Positions 16,720 to 25,238 of a stretch of 64,000 bases of DNA are shown here, one piece after another. Made by a program: the position numbers and the translations under genes. The notes under the pieces were generated by a model. It did not search any database and had not been told where the DNA came from. It saw only the letters and a program-made list of their open reading frames with translations. This DNA comes from Hahella sp. CCB-MM4 (lineage in GTDB: Bacteria; Pseudomonadota; Gammaproteobacteria; Pseudomonadales; Oleiphilaceae): contig NZ_MRYI01000002.1 of NCBI RefSeq assembly GCF_002260525.1, positions 124,001 to 188,000 on the forward strand, written 5' to 3'. Positions within the stretch are counted from its first letter, which is position 1. The number at the start of each line of letters is the position of its first letter.

Positions 16720-16749
16720 GGCCGTCAAGCAACAGAGGCATTGACGGCC
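16720..16749 (+). terminator. Hairpin between glucosidase and ATPase genes
   Basis: GGCCGTCAA (16720-16728) pairs perfectly with TTGACGGCC (16741-16749) across a 12-base loop. No T-run follows, so complete termination is doubtful; it may attenuate transcription or protect the message ahead of the ATPase gene. Confidence 0.45.
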
Positions 16750-16787
16750 GTCATTTAAGGCGTTGACAACTAAGATGAACAACCGAC

Positions 16788-16795
16788 AAAAATAA
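16788..16795 (+). promoter_or_regulatory. Candidate Hfq/Crc target tract before aglK-like gene
   Basis: AAAAATAA fits AAnAAnAA and lies 5 bases before the Shine-Dalgarno GGAG (16801-16804) of the ATPase gene. Role inferred from pattern and from two similar tracts in the same operon. Confidence 0.35.
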
Positions 16796-16812
16796 ATACA
16801 GGAGATTCACTC

Positions 16813-17952
16813 ATGGCGAGCGTTACTCTGGAAAAAGTGAAAAAATCCTTTGGGCAGGTGGATATTATCAAGTCTGTCGACCTGGCAATTGCGGACGGCG
16901 AATTTGTCGTATTTGTCGGACCTTCCGGGTGCGGTAAGTCTACGCTGCTGCGATTGATTGCCGGACTGGAGGACGCCACTGATGGTGACATCCTGATTGA
17001 TAACCACGTTGTTAACGCCCTTACTCCCAAAGAAAGGGGCATTGGGATGGTTTTCCAGTCTTATGCCCTTTACCCTCACATGACGGTCTATGAAAACATC
17101 GCTTTTGGCCTGGAACTTAACAGGGAAAGCAAGGATACCATTGAGGAGCGGGTGATGAGCACTGCCCGAATTCTGCAACTGGAAAAACTGCTTAAACGCA
17201 AACCCAAGCAGTTATCCGGAGGCCAGCGCCAGCGGGTGGCAATGGGTCGAGCAATGGCCAGAGAGCCGAGCATTCTGCTGTTTGATGAACCCCTGTCGAA
17301 TCTGGACGCGGCTTTAAGAGTTCAGATGCGGGCGGAGATCAAAAAACTCCACGAACGGCTCGCATCCACCATGATCTACGTTACCCACGACCAAGTCGAA
17401 GCCATGACTCTGGCGGACAAGATTGTGGTTCTCAATGGAGGGCGGGTTGAACAGGTGGGCACACCTTTTGAACTCTACGAGACTCCTGCGACAACTTTTG
17501 TTGCCACCTTTATCGGGTCTCCCAAGATGAATCTGCTTCCAGCTAAAGTCGTTGCCACAGGCAGTGGCCAGACAACGATTGTTCTTCCTCATGCGGGTGA
17601 GCTGACCGTCAGCGTCGACAGCAGCAAATTGCAGAACGGTGATCAGGTTCAGCTGGGGATTCGCCCCGAGCACCTCAATTTTATTGCGGCCGGCAAAGGT
17701 CCAGACAATTCAACAGAAGTACAGGGTCTGCCTGTTCGTAACATAGAATATCTGGGTAACGAATCCTTTGTTTATGCCGGAGATGATTCCATGGAGGAGC
17801 CATTTCTGGCCCGTTTGCCGGTTCCAAGCCGCTTTATTGAGGGAGAACGCGTCCTGTTGGATATTGATCCGGCACATGTGCATGTATTCGATTCCGAAGG
17901 TATGGCACTGGTCCGTACCGAGGTCGAAAAATCAATGGCAGCCCAAAGCTGA
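16813..17952 (+). CDS. aglK: Sugar ABC transporter ATPase (MalK/UgpC type)
   Basis: The 379-residue ATPase powers the uptake system. Walker A GPSGCGKST (about 37-45), signature LSGGQRQRVAMGRA (about 135-148) and Walker B ILLFDEPLSNLDA follow in order, and the switch His is in YVTHDQ. The C-terminal 130 residues form the TOBE/OB regulatory domain of the MalK group (IRPEHLNF). A good GGAG precedes the ATG. It lies 121 bases after the glucosidase gene and a hairpin, and may have its own translation control through an A-rich tract. Confidence 0.93.
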   Translation: MASVTLEKVKKSFGQVDIIKSVDLAIADGEFVVFVGPSGCGKSTLLRLIAGLEDATDGDILIDNHVVNALTPKERGIGMVFQSYALYPHMTVYENIAFGLELNRESKDTIEERVMSTARILQLEKLLKRKPKQLSGGQRQRVAMGRAMAREPSILLFDEPLSNLDAALRVQMRAEIKKLHERLASTMIYVTHDQVEAMTLADKIVVLNGGRVEQVGTPFELYETPATTFVATFIGSPKMNLLPAKVVATGSGQTTIVLPHAGELTVSVDSSKLQNGDQVQLGIRPEHLNFIAAGKGPDNSTEVQGLPVRNIEYLGNESFVYAGDDSMEEPFLARLPVPSRFIEGERVLLDIDPAHVHVFDSEGMALVRTEVEKSMAAQS

Positions 17953-17993
17953 TCAGGCGCCAGCATTCCCTACGGATGAGATTTAACCTGCAG

Positions 17994-18004
17994 AAAAACA
18001 ACAA
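17994..18004 (+). promoter_or_regulatory. Candidate Hfq/Crc target tract before lacI-like gene
   Basis: AAAAACAACAA reads as (AAN)3AA and merges with the Shine-Dalgarno AAGG (18003-18006) of the TTG-initiated regulator gene. Same pattern and position as before the aglE-like gene. Confidence 0.45.
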
Positions 18005-18013
18005 GGCCAAGCA

Positions 18014-19063
18014 TTGAACAGCAGAAATCGAAATGTCCTGACATTAAAAGACGTGGCAGCCCGGTTGGAAGTGTCCACCGCCACCATTTCCAACGCATTC
18101 AGCCGCCCCGACCAACTCTCAGTCGAGCTGCGGGAAAGGATTCTCAAAGCTTGTCGGGAAATGGGCTACCACGGGCCCAATGCAGCCGCCAGAAGTCTGC
18201 GAACCGGGCGCACTGGAACCGTCGGAGTCGTATTGGCAGATCGTTTGAGCTACAGCGTGACTGATCCGGTAGCCAATCAGTTCCTGGAAGGTATTGCCGA
18301 GGTACTCGACAAGCAGCACCACAGCATGCTGCTACTGTCTCACGACCATCTACTGCCGAACCAGAATACTCCGCGTATCGGTTTTTTTGGCGATGGTCTC
18401 ATCATCTACGGCCTGCAATACCAATCAGACCGGCAGCTACGCCTTCCCACACGCAATGTTGTTACCGTGGACTGTAAATTTGAAGGCATTACCTCGGTAC
18501 TGGTAGACAACTTCAGCGGCGCTAAAGCATCTGCTATTCACGCATTCAGACATGCCCCCAAACGGGTCGCTATTCTGGGTCTGCGAATGCTGAACAATCA
18601 TCAAGTGACCCGGCTGAGGGATAACGATGATTTTTCAGAAGTCACTCCCGTGTCCAAGGAACGTTTACGGGGCTACCAGGAAGCCGCCAATGAATGTGAC
18701 ATTACATTGGACAGCCACGACATCTGGCACATTCCGGAAAATGTTCATCACTATGCCTACCAGGCTGCACGGGAAGCCCTGTCAATCAGCCCCCGCCCGG
18801 AGTTGCTGCTATGCATGAGTGACCGTATTGCGATTGCAGCAGTACAGGCCGCTCAGCGCATGGGCTTACGGGTTCCAGAGGATATTAAAATTGTGGGGTT
18901 TGACGGCATTCCGGCCGCGACAACCATGCACCCGTCCTTAACCACCGTACACCAGCACAGCGTGGAGAAAGGCCGCAAAGCAGCCGAAATATTTCTCGGA
19001 ATGCGCCCACAACAGGACATTGTCCTGACCAGTGAGCTGATTATCGGGGAAAGTTGTCCCTGA
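18014..19063 (+). CDS. aglR: LacI-family repressor of the alpha-glucoside operon
   Basis: The 349-residue protein has the LacI helix-turn-helix and hinge (LTLKDVAARLEVSTATISNAF, then ARSLRTGRTGTVGVVL) and a periplasmic-binding-protein-like effector domain with the family end pattern KIVGFDGIPAATTMHPSLTTV. The start is a TTG at 18014 preceded by AAGG; the next in-frame ATG would remove the DNA-binding domain, so TTG is well supported. It is the last gene of the operon, 61 bases after the ATPase. The dyad with central CG at 11775-11790 is its likely operator. The weak start and A-rich tract suggest low synthesis. Confidence 0.88.
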   Translation: MNSRNRNVLTLKDVAARLEVSTATISNAFSRPDQLSVELRERILKACREMGYHGPNAAARSLRTGRTGTVGVVLADRLSYSVTDPVANQFLEGIAEVLDKQHHSMLLLSHDHLLPNQNTPRIGFFGDGLIIYGLQYQSDRQLRLPTRNVVTVDCKFEGITSVLVDNFSGAKASAIHAFRHAPKRVAILGLRMLNNHQVTRLRDNDDFSEVTPVSKERLRGYQEAANECDITLDSHDIWHIPENVHHYAYQAAREALSISPRPELLLCMSDRIAIAAVQAAQRMGLRVPEDIKIVGFDGIPAATTMHPSLTTVHQHSVEKGRKAAEIFLGMRPQQDIVLTSELIIGESCP

Positions 19064-19093
19064 TCGACTAATGACGAAGTGGCTCTGGATTCG

Positions 19094-19136
19094 GAATAAT
19101 TGACAGCGACGACCATAATGTTGTCCCGAATTATTC
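19094..19136 (+). other. Inverted repeat before crotonase gene
   Basis: GAATAATT (19094-19101) and AATTATTC (19129-19136) are perfect 8-bp complements 27 bases apart in the 118-base gap before the crotonase gene. It could be an operator pair or a weak terminator of the lacI-like gene; nothing decides between them. Confidence 0.3.
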
Positions 19137-19181
19137 TGCTATCATGCGACTCTCTTATTATAAAGATCAGGAACATCATCC

Positions 19182-19871
19182 ATGTTTCAACTATTGCACT
19201 TTCATTTAGAAGGCCAGGTTGCCACCATCACGCTGAATAACGGCAAGGTCAATGCGATTTCCCATGAGCTGATTGCAGAATTTCACCAGGCCCTTGATCA
19301 GGCGGAACAGGCCAAGGCCGTTGTTGTCATGACTGGACAGGCGGGAATATTCTCAGGCGGCTATGACCTCAAAGTCATGCAGTCGGGTAACGATGCTGCG
19401 ATGGCCCTGGTAACAGAGGGTTCCCAGCTGTCCCGCCGGTTACTGGCATTCCCCACGCCGGTGATAGCCGCCTGCAGTGGCCACGCAGTCGCCAAGGGAG
19501 CTTTTCTCCTGCTTTCGGCAGATGTTCGTATTGGCGTCGAAGGGCCGTACAAAATCGGCCTGAACGAAGTGGCGATCGGAATGACCATGCACTATGCAGG
19601 TATCGAACTAGCCAGAGGCCGTCTACCGGCCAGTTACTTCAATCGCTCGGTACTGTGCGCCGAAATGTTCGATCCGAAAACCGCTGTCACCGCAGGCTTT
19701 CTGGACATGGTCGTTCCTGAAGAACAACTTGCCGCACAAGCCCAGGGACTGGCGGCTCAACTGGCCAAGCTCGATATGACTGCCCATGGCAATACGAAAT
19801 TGAAATCCCGGGCAGACTTCCTTGAATTTCTTGATGAGGCCATTGAAAAAGATCGCACAGGATCTTTGTAA
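19182..19871 (+). CDS. Enoyl-CoA hydratase/isomerase (crotonase) family protein
   Basis: The 229-residue protein is a short crotonase-fold enzyme acting on an acyl-CoA. It has the oxyanion-hole segments IFSGGYDLKVM (about 54-64) and ACSGHAVAKGAFLLL (about 96-110), the latter in place of the common GxxxGGG. The catalytic Glu pair of true hydratases is not obvious: the second position shows NEVAIGMTMHYAGIE, as in crotonases annotated as isomerases or of unknown reaction. It appears to be a single gene with its own start signal AGGAAC. The substrate is unknown. Confidence 0.8.
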   Translation: MFQLLHFHLEGQVATITLNNGKVNAISHELIAEFHQALDQAEQAKAVVVMTGQAGIFSGGYDLKVMQSGNDAAMALVTEGSQLSRRLLAFPTPVIAACSGHAVAKGAFLLLSADVRIGVEGPYKIGLNEVAIGMTMHYAGIELARGRLPASYFNRSVLCAEMFDPKTAVTAGFLDMVVPEEQLAAQAQGLAAQLAKLDMTAHGNTKLKSRADFLEFLDEAIEKDRTGSL

Positions 19872-20115
19872 TCCCCCCTTCGACAGTCCACCTAGGGTGA
19901 CCACCTACCCTAAGTGGACAACAAAACGATGCACACACCGCACGGCCTCCATATAAAGTCTGACAGATCACGTCTCCTAAGCGGCCAAGAGGCCCGCTCT
20001 TCTCGGTAAAGCATTCCAGGACTGCCTACTTCTTAATCTGATTGTCTGGATATTAACCAGCAATGTGCTATGAGTTATAAGACATCCCTACACAATGTCA
20101 CTTTAGGAGTGCCTA

Positions 20116-21738
20116 ATGAGTTTCATCCGTAACAGCCTCCTCTACCAACTGATTGTCGCGATTCTCATTGGCTCCATATTGACCGCAGGAGCTTCTCTGT
20201 ATTTGATTCTCACCACCAGTTCTGAAATTAACCAGTTCAATGAGACGGTCCAGAAGGATATCTACCTTGAACGGAAAATCAGCAACATGGTGGTCGACTT
20301 TAAAATCCAGGTTCAGGAGTGGAAAAATGTTCTGATCAGAGGGTTTGATTCCGGACAGAGAGAAAAATACTGGGGACGCTTTGTAGAACGGGAACAAAGC
20401 ATCCAGAAGAATCTGAACGAAACCCTGCCTCAAGTGAAGGATCCTGATGTCAAATCCCTGCTGGTGAAGTTCCAGAGTTCACACCAGTCCATGGGGCAGG
20501 CTTACCGCAAAGGATACAACGACTTTGTCAATGCGAACTTCGATCCCAAGGTCGGAGACAAGGCTGTTGCCGGGATTGACCGGGAACCCACCCAGACCCT
20601 GCAGGATGCGGCAGAAGTTTATGTCGAGAAGTCGAACAACAATATTGTTTCGAGCAACGCAGCCCTTAGCCAGGCGATTACTATCGCCAGTCTTTCGCTC
20701 GGCATTGCGATCATTCTGTCAGCTCTGATTACCTTATTGTTGACCAATGTTCGAATCGTCAAACCCACGAAAGATCTCATTCAGGCATCACACAAACTAG
20801 GGCAAGGCTACCTGGTAGAGGTTCCCGAATCACAACGTCAGGATGAACTGGGAGCCTTGGAGAAAGCGCTGAAAAGACTCGTTGAATTCATGGGGGATGT
20901 GTCACGTAACCTCACCCTGACATCCACCAGCCTGGGAGAAAATATTACGATCATCAGCAGAACCACTGATGACATCACTCAGTGTTCCAATGAATCCAAC
21001 AGCCGGACCACCCAGGTCGCAACCGCCATGCAAGAGATGACGGCTTCTGCCCAGCAGGTGGTGGAAAACGCCAATCGCGCCGCGGACGTTGCCCATGAGA
21101 CGGACTCTATCGCCAAAGATGGGATGGAGGCAATGAACAAAGCCAATGAGGCGATGCAAAACCTTGCCCGCCAGGTGGAAAACAGCGCAAAAACAGTCGA
21201 GGACCTGGCGGCAGACACCGAAAATGTGGGCACTGTACTGAATGTCATTCGTGGTATCGCAGAACAAACCAACCTGTTGGCATTAAATGCCGCCATAGAA
21301 GCCGCCCGGGCCGGGGAACAGGGGCGCGGGTTTGCGGTGGTGGCCGATGAAGTCCGCAGCCTCGCACAAAAGACCCAGCTCTCCACGGAAGAGATCGAAA
21401 AGATTATCGATAACGTACAGACCGGTGCCCGTAATACGGTCAGTGTCATGCAGACAAGCCAGCAAATTTCTGAGGAATGCAGCCAATACTTCAACCAGGC
21501 AAATGAGAAGCTTGGCGCGATCAGTCAGGCGATTACCCAAATGTCAGGTATGAATGGTGAAGTGGCTACTGCTGCAGAAGAGCAATTGTCTGTATCGGAG
21601 GAAATTGCCCGTAATCTGCAGGAGATCAGTGAGCTGATTGAAGAGGCAGCCAGGGGATCCGGCTCAGCAAGAGAAAAAGTGTTATCACTTACGCAGTTAT
21701 CGAATGATGCAAAAGCACTGGCAGCGCGTTTTCAGTAA
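20116..21738 (+). CDS. Methyl-accepting chemotaxis protein
   Basis: The 540-residue chemoreceptor has TM1 at about 9-33, a periplasmic four-helix-type sensor domain of about 155 residues, TM2 at about 189-212, a HAMP domain, then the long cytoplasmic signalling coiled coil. The highly conserved tip is intact: [20 protein letters not shown] followed by [15 protein letters not shown]. The ligand is unknown; the sensor lacks a Cache signature. The ATG follows TAGGAG. The gene stands alone and is followed by a hairpin whose T-run faces the opposite strand, discussed with the candidate small RNA. Confidence 0.93.
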   Translation: MSFIRNSLLYQLIVAILIGSILTAGASLYLILTTSSEINQFNETVQKDIYLERKISNMVVDFKIQVQEWKNVLIRGFDSGQREKYWGRFVEREQSIQKNLNETLPQVKDPDVKSLLVKFQSSHQSMGQAYRKGYNDFVNANFDPKVGDKAVAGIDREPTQTLQDAAEVYVEKSNNNIVSSNAALSQAITIASLSLGIAIILSALITLLLTNVRIVKPTKDLIQASHKLGQGYLVEVPESQRQDELGALEKALKRLVEFMGDVSRNLTLTSTSLGENITIISRTTDDITQCSNESNSRTTQVATAMQEMTASAQQVVENANRAADVAHETDSIAKDGMEAMNKANEAMQNLARQVENSAKTVEDLAADTENVGTVLNVIRGIAEQTNLLALNAAIEAARAGEQGRGFAVVADEVRSLAQKTQLSTEEIEKIIDNVQTGARNTVSVMQTSQQISEECSQYFNQANEKLGAISQAITQMSGMNGEVATAAEEQLSVSEEIARNLQEISELIEEAARGSGSAREKVLSLTQLSNDAKALAARFQ

Positions 21739-21764
21739 ACTGCAGACGTTTTTCAAAGCCCAGA

Positions 21765-21798
21765 TAAAAAAAGACCCTCTTGGCCTAAGCCAAGAGGG
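21765..21798 (-). terminator. Intrinsic terminator facing the minus strand
   Basis: A perfect 10-bp stem with a TTAG loop, followed on the minus strand by T-C-T7. On the plus strand the stem is followed by GTATTC with no T-run, so it is a poor terminator for the chemoreceptor gene. It implies transcription entering from the right on the minus strand. Confidence 0.7.
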
Positions 21799-21943
21799 GT
21801 ATTCACCGCCAATGAATTTAACTGTTTTCCAGTTCATTGTGGCTGTTTGGCCACAATTTGATTCCCACCTGGGGAATCTTCGATCCCGTCGCCTCGACTT
21901 CGTCTCTACATAGCACCCGTCTGTGACAGAACCGATGGAAGCT
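21766..21943 (-). ncRNA. Candidate small RNA with intrinsic terminator
   Basis: On the minus strand a possible promoter, TTGGCA (21971-21976) and TATAGA (21950-21955) with a 15-base spacer, precedes about 178 bases containing GATTCCC/GGGAATC (21860-21878), ATTGTGGC/GCCACAAT (21836-21857), AACTG/CAGTT (21820-21834) and a final 10-bp stem CCCTCTTGGC/GCCAAGAGGG (21775-21798) followed by TCTTTTTTT. No open frame explains them. It could instead be an untranslated region of the chemoreceptor gene, but the T-run lies only on the minus side. No match to a known family is claimed. Confidence 0.45.
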
Positions 21944-22127
21944 CGAATATCTATAACGTAGCAATCACGATGCCAAAAATATTTTTCCCTTTAAATACAA
22001 AACACTAAAACATCAAATTAACATTTGGCAGACGCGAAAATAGGAAAAAAGGCCTATAGACGACACATATTTTACTGTTCTGTAAAGAATTCCGACGTAT
22101 TACCAAGTCTTCACATTGCTATTAGAT

Positions 22128-22171
22128 GGTATAACCGTAGAAATAATCTATAAATATCATATGGTTATACC
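22128..22171. other. 9-bp inverted repeat with 26-base spacer
   Basis: GGTATAACC (22128-22136) and GGTTATACC (22163-22171) are exact complements in AT-rich non-coding DNA upstream of the solute-binding protein gene. Possible paired operator half-sites or a stem; function unknown. Confidence 0.4.
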
Positions 22172-22414
22172 TTAAAAACGAGACTCTCTATAAATTTAAC
22201 ATCGTACAGGCAACTAGCCTAACCAGTAAAAAAAAATGACAGTATTGACACACCACTAGCAAAAAACACGGCGTTTACCTTCAGTTTGTGAAAATTCCAG
22301 CATAGAGCTGGATAAATGACAGGATTTTAGCTTTATTTATAAGGAGGAACTTAAAGCTGTTATAGGCCCGGATCCAGGCTGCTTAAACAACGACAACCAG
22401 CCGAGATAGCTGTA

Positions 22415-23224
22415 ATGAAAAAGATCACGTGCACCTTCATAGCCATCCTCTGGATGCTCTTTTCCGGCGCATCAACTGCCGCCAGCTTTTGCTCTCAATT
22501 GAATGTTACCGGAAATCCCGAATACCCTCCCTTGCTTTGGCATGACCGGCGGAACCCCGACAAGCTGATAGGTGCAGCTGTTGAACTATTGGAAATGGCG
22601 GTGGCCGATGAGGGTATCAAGGTGAACTCTCTTTATGTTGGCCCCTGGTCCCGTTCTCAGGCGGAGGCAAGAGTCGGCAGAATAGACATGCTGACCGGCG
22701 CTTTTATTACTGACGAACGGCAAACCTGGATGGACTATGTTATGCCGCCGATGATGTACATGCCTAACGTCATTTTCGTCAAGAAAGGCCATGAATTTGA
22801 GCTCGAAACCTGGGCTAACCTGAAAGGTCACCTGGGGGACACCCTGATCAATAACAGTTTCGGACAGGAGTTCGACTTATACTCCAAACGGAATCTGGTC
22901 ATTGAGGAAGTGAGATCGATAGAGTTTGCCTTCGAGCGTCTGATGCTCGGCAGGACAGATTACGTCATATACGAACTTTATCAGGGTATTGCGATAGCTG
23001 AAGCCATGGGGGTTGGAGAAGACATTGTGGCCCTCGACGAACCTATCAGTTCAGAGGGCTTATATTTTACGTTGTCCAAGGCAAGTAAATGCAATTCACC
23101 TGAATTCAGGTCATTCCTGGATAACAAAATCTCCGAGCTGGTTGAGAGCAACGTGCCGCAAAATCTGGTAAAGAAGTACACCAATATCTGGAAGGAACAG
23201 GCTGCGTTGCCGCGGGTCGATTAG
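22415..23224 (+). CDS. Periplasmic solute-binding protein, family 3
   Basis: The 269-residue protein has a signal peptide (about 1-23, cleaved near TAASFC) and the amino-acid-binding-protein fold, with NPEYPPLLWHD, GAAVELLEMAV and MLTGAFITDERQTWMDYVMPPM. No permease or ATPase gene is adjacent, so it may be a stand-alone receptor or an orphan, as is common for this subgroup in marine gammaproteobacteria. The ligand is unknown. The ATG has no strong Shine-Dalgarno; the perfect AAGGAGGAA is 65 bases upstream. It converges with the M23 peptidase gene with only 11 bases between stops. Confidence 0.85.
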   Translation: MKKITCTFIAILWMLFSGASTAASFCSQLNVTGNPEYPPLLWHDRRNPDKLIGAAVELLEMAVADEGIKVNSLYVGPWSRSQAEARVGRIDMLTGAFITDERQTWMDYVMPPMMYMPNVIFVKKGHEFELETWANLKGHLGDTLINNSFGQEFDLYSKRNLVIEEVRSIEFAFERLMLGRTDYVIYELYQGIAIAEAMGVGEDIVALDEPISSEGLYFTLSKASKCNSPEFRSFLDNKISELVESNVPQNLVKKYTNIWKEQAALPRVD

Positions 23225-23235
23225 CTCCCTAAGGC

Positions 23236-24225
23236 TTACCAACCGACCAGAAAATCCCCGGAGTTCAGAGGGAATGCCCCTCCTTTTTCGTCCACTACCT
23301 GGAACGGGACGGACTTCAAATGGCCATTGCTGTTCATTCTTACCGCAAAATGCAAATGCGGACCGGTAGAAAACCCGCTATTCCCTGAACGCGCCAATAG
23401 CTGCCCCCGGGACACCCGATCACCCACTTTAACCTTAACACTACCTTGCAGGATATGGGCATAGATAGCGGTCGTCCCATCATCATGCAATATATTGACG
23501 TAATTGGCTTTATCGTAGAAATAGGCATAGCTGGCGCTACCAATCACGTATTGATCCTTCACCGCCATAACAATACCGCCGCGTGCCGCATGAATATCCG
23601 ACCCCAGAGGCATGGCGATATCCAACGCGTAAAGATTAGGCTGCTCATTGTGTGAGAACTGCCCGTTAAACCCCTGACTGATGCCATAGGTTTTACCCGG
23701 AGCGAAAGGGGGAGAATATTCTTGTGGCTTGGGGATGCTGTCGAGAGGCTCTCCCGGCACATAGTAAAAATCAAGATCCACCGTTTGATTCTGCGGAACT
23801 TCCAACAGGGTTTCCGTCGAATCTGCCGGTAGCGTGTGCCTCAGGTAGTCATACTGATCCGTACGAATTTCCACCAGCATTTCCACCGGCCCTGCCCAAG
23901 GGTTGGTTGCCACAATATTCTTGTGGCCATCCTGAGACACCATTTTCACCTGAGGTGCATCGATGGTGGGCTTTTCTGAGGTTAATTCCAGTTGCTGGGT
24001 TTTTCCGTCAGCTTTCGATGCAGGGGGCTTGTCTGAGAAATGCCAGCTACCGTCTGCCGACTGGTATTTATAAATGGTCTGAGCATTTAGCGGCAGTGAC
24101 ACGCCTGACGCCAGCACAAACACCATAAAGCCGGCCCTTGTGGGCCGGTCATTCCATCTTGCAAATAGAAAACGGCAAAATTCCTTAATCACTAAAGGTA
24201 TCCCAGACAACCAACACCAGATCAT
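23236..24225 (-). CDS. M23 family peptidase with N-terminal DUF4124
   Basis: The protein (329 residues from the longest start) has a signal-like hydrophobic segment (about 34-48, ending LNAQT), a DUF4124-type motif IYKYQSADGSWHFSDKPP, a beta-rich middle, and a C-terminal LytM/M23 domain with ALDIAMPLG, AHIL and HLHFAV. It probably acts on peptidoglycan in the periplasm. The first zinc His of HxxxD is Leu here (LYALD); a nearby His in GQFSHNE may replace it. The start is uncertain: Met34 at 24126 gives a compact signal peptide but sits beside a GGGCCGG/CCGGCCC hairpin (24131-24148). Confidence 0.8.
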   Translation of the reverse strand: MIWCWLSGIPLVIKEFCRFLFARWNDRPTRAGFMVFVLASGVSLPLNAQTIYKYQSADGSWHFSDKPPASKADGKTQQLELTSEKPTIDAPQVKMVSQDGHKNIVATNPWAGPVEMLVEIRTDQYDYLRHTLPADSTETLLEVPQNQTVDLDFYYVPGEPLDSIPKPQEYSPPFAPGKTYGISQGFNGQFSHNEQPNLYALDIAMPLGSDIHAARGGIVMAVKDQYVIGSASYAYFYDKANYVNILHDDGTTAIYAHILQGSVKVKVGDRVSRGQLLARSGNSGFSTGPHLHFAVRMNSNGHLKSVPFQVVDEKGGAFPLNSGDFLVGW

Positions 24226-24281
24226 CCGGGCATCATAGCGGGACGGACGGCTTTACTGCAAACCGCACTGAACAGGAAAAA

Positions 24282-25238
24282 TCAATCCATTCTCTTCAAC
24301 AAATGAATGCTGAACATCCCACGATCTGCAAGCCATACCTGACGGGGCTCCCATCCCCCCAGGCAAGCCAGCATCTGGAAGTTCTCGACGGTGTATTTAT
24401 GCGAATTCTCAGTATGGATGGTTTCTCCCTTCGCCAGAGAAAACGTATCTCCATTTATTCTGATATTTTGATTGCACCGGCTGCGAAGATGCATTTCGAT
24501 CCTGCTGTGTTCCTCGTTGAATCGGGCTTCATGCTCAAATTGGTCAATATCAATTTTTGCTCCCAATTCCTGTTCCAGACGTCGCAACAGATTCAAGTTG
24601 AAGTCACGGGTCACCCCCTGACCATCATCATATGCTGCCAGCAAAATGTCCTGATCTTTCAGTGTATCCACCCCGACCAGAAAGTAGCTTTTGGGTCCGA
24701 GACTCTCAGCCGCATTTCGCAGAAAGCGAATCGCTTCCCAGCGATCAAGATTGCCGATGGTGGAACCCGGGAAAAATCCCAGGCTGCCCCCTTCAGTATC
24801 CTCCAGTCGGATCGGAAAATTAAAATCTCCTACGACAGGTTCAACTTCCAGGCCCTGATAGCGCTGCATCAATCGATCTGCGTGATATAGAAGGAAACTT
24901 TCGGATACATCAATCGGTAGATAACGGCGAACACCACGGTGCCGATCCAAGAGATATTGAACTTTTTCGCAGTTGCCACTGCCAAACTCAACAATGCGGG
25001 AAATTTGCGGGAGGGAACCGGCAATATCGCGGGCAACCCGATCCAGCATGCTTAACTCCGCACGGGTCAGATAATATTCTTCCAGCTCACAAATCTGCTC
25101 GAATAACTCTGACCCCCGGTGATCATAAAAGTATTTACTCGGTAACCGCTTGGGGGAATCTGACAATCCCTCTACCACATCCTGATAAAACGCCTGCTCC
25201 GGTGTGAAGCTCTCTTCTGACAGCATTATTTCATTCAT
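24282..25238 (-). CDS. egtD: L-histidine N-alpha-methyltransferase
   Basis: This enzyme trimethylates histidine to hercynine with S-adenosylmethionine in ergothioneine synthesis. The 318-residue protein has the family N-terminus SKYFYDHRGSELFEQI (34-49), the SAM loop VEFGSGNCEKV (83-93) and FFPGSTIGNL. The length is typical. It overlaps the end of egtB by 8 bases, so both are translated from one message. With egtB upstream, the first two steps of ergothioneine synthesis are encoded here; a C-S lyase (EgtE-like) is not obvious in the window. Confidence 0.95.
   Translation of the reverse strand: MNEIMLSEESFTPEQAFYQDVVEGLSDSPKRLPSKYFYDHRGSELFEQICELEEYYLTRAELSMLDRVARDIAGSLPQISRIVEFGSGNCEKVQYLLDRHRGVRRYLPIDVSESFLLYHADRLMQRYQGLEVEPVVGDFNFPIRLEDTEGGSLGFFPGSTIGNLDRWEAIRFLRNAAESLGPKSYFLVGVDTLKDQDILLAAYDDGQGVTRDFNLNLLRRLEQELGAKIDIDQFEHEARFNEEHSRIEMHLRSRCNQNIRINGDTFSLAKGETIHTENSHKYTVENFQMLACLGGWEPRQVWLADRGMFSIHLLKRMD

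Larger units (their letters stand above)
21739..22414. other. 676-base AT-rich intergenic region
   Basis: No coding frame is supported here. The left part (21766-21943) holds a cluster of hairpins ending in a minus-strand terminator, listed as a candidate small RNA. GGTATAACC (22128-22136) and GGTTATACC (22163-22171) form a perfect 9-bp inverted repeat with a 26-base spacer. A consensus Shine-Dalgarno AAGGAGGAA lies near 22340-22350 with no start codon in range, about 65 bases before the next gene. Confidence 0.5.

Noticed and set aside
20980-21540. 171-codon and 121-codon minus-strand frames opposite the chemoreceptor
   Set aside because: They are shadows of the conserved signalling domain.
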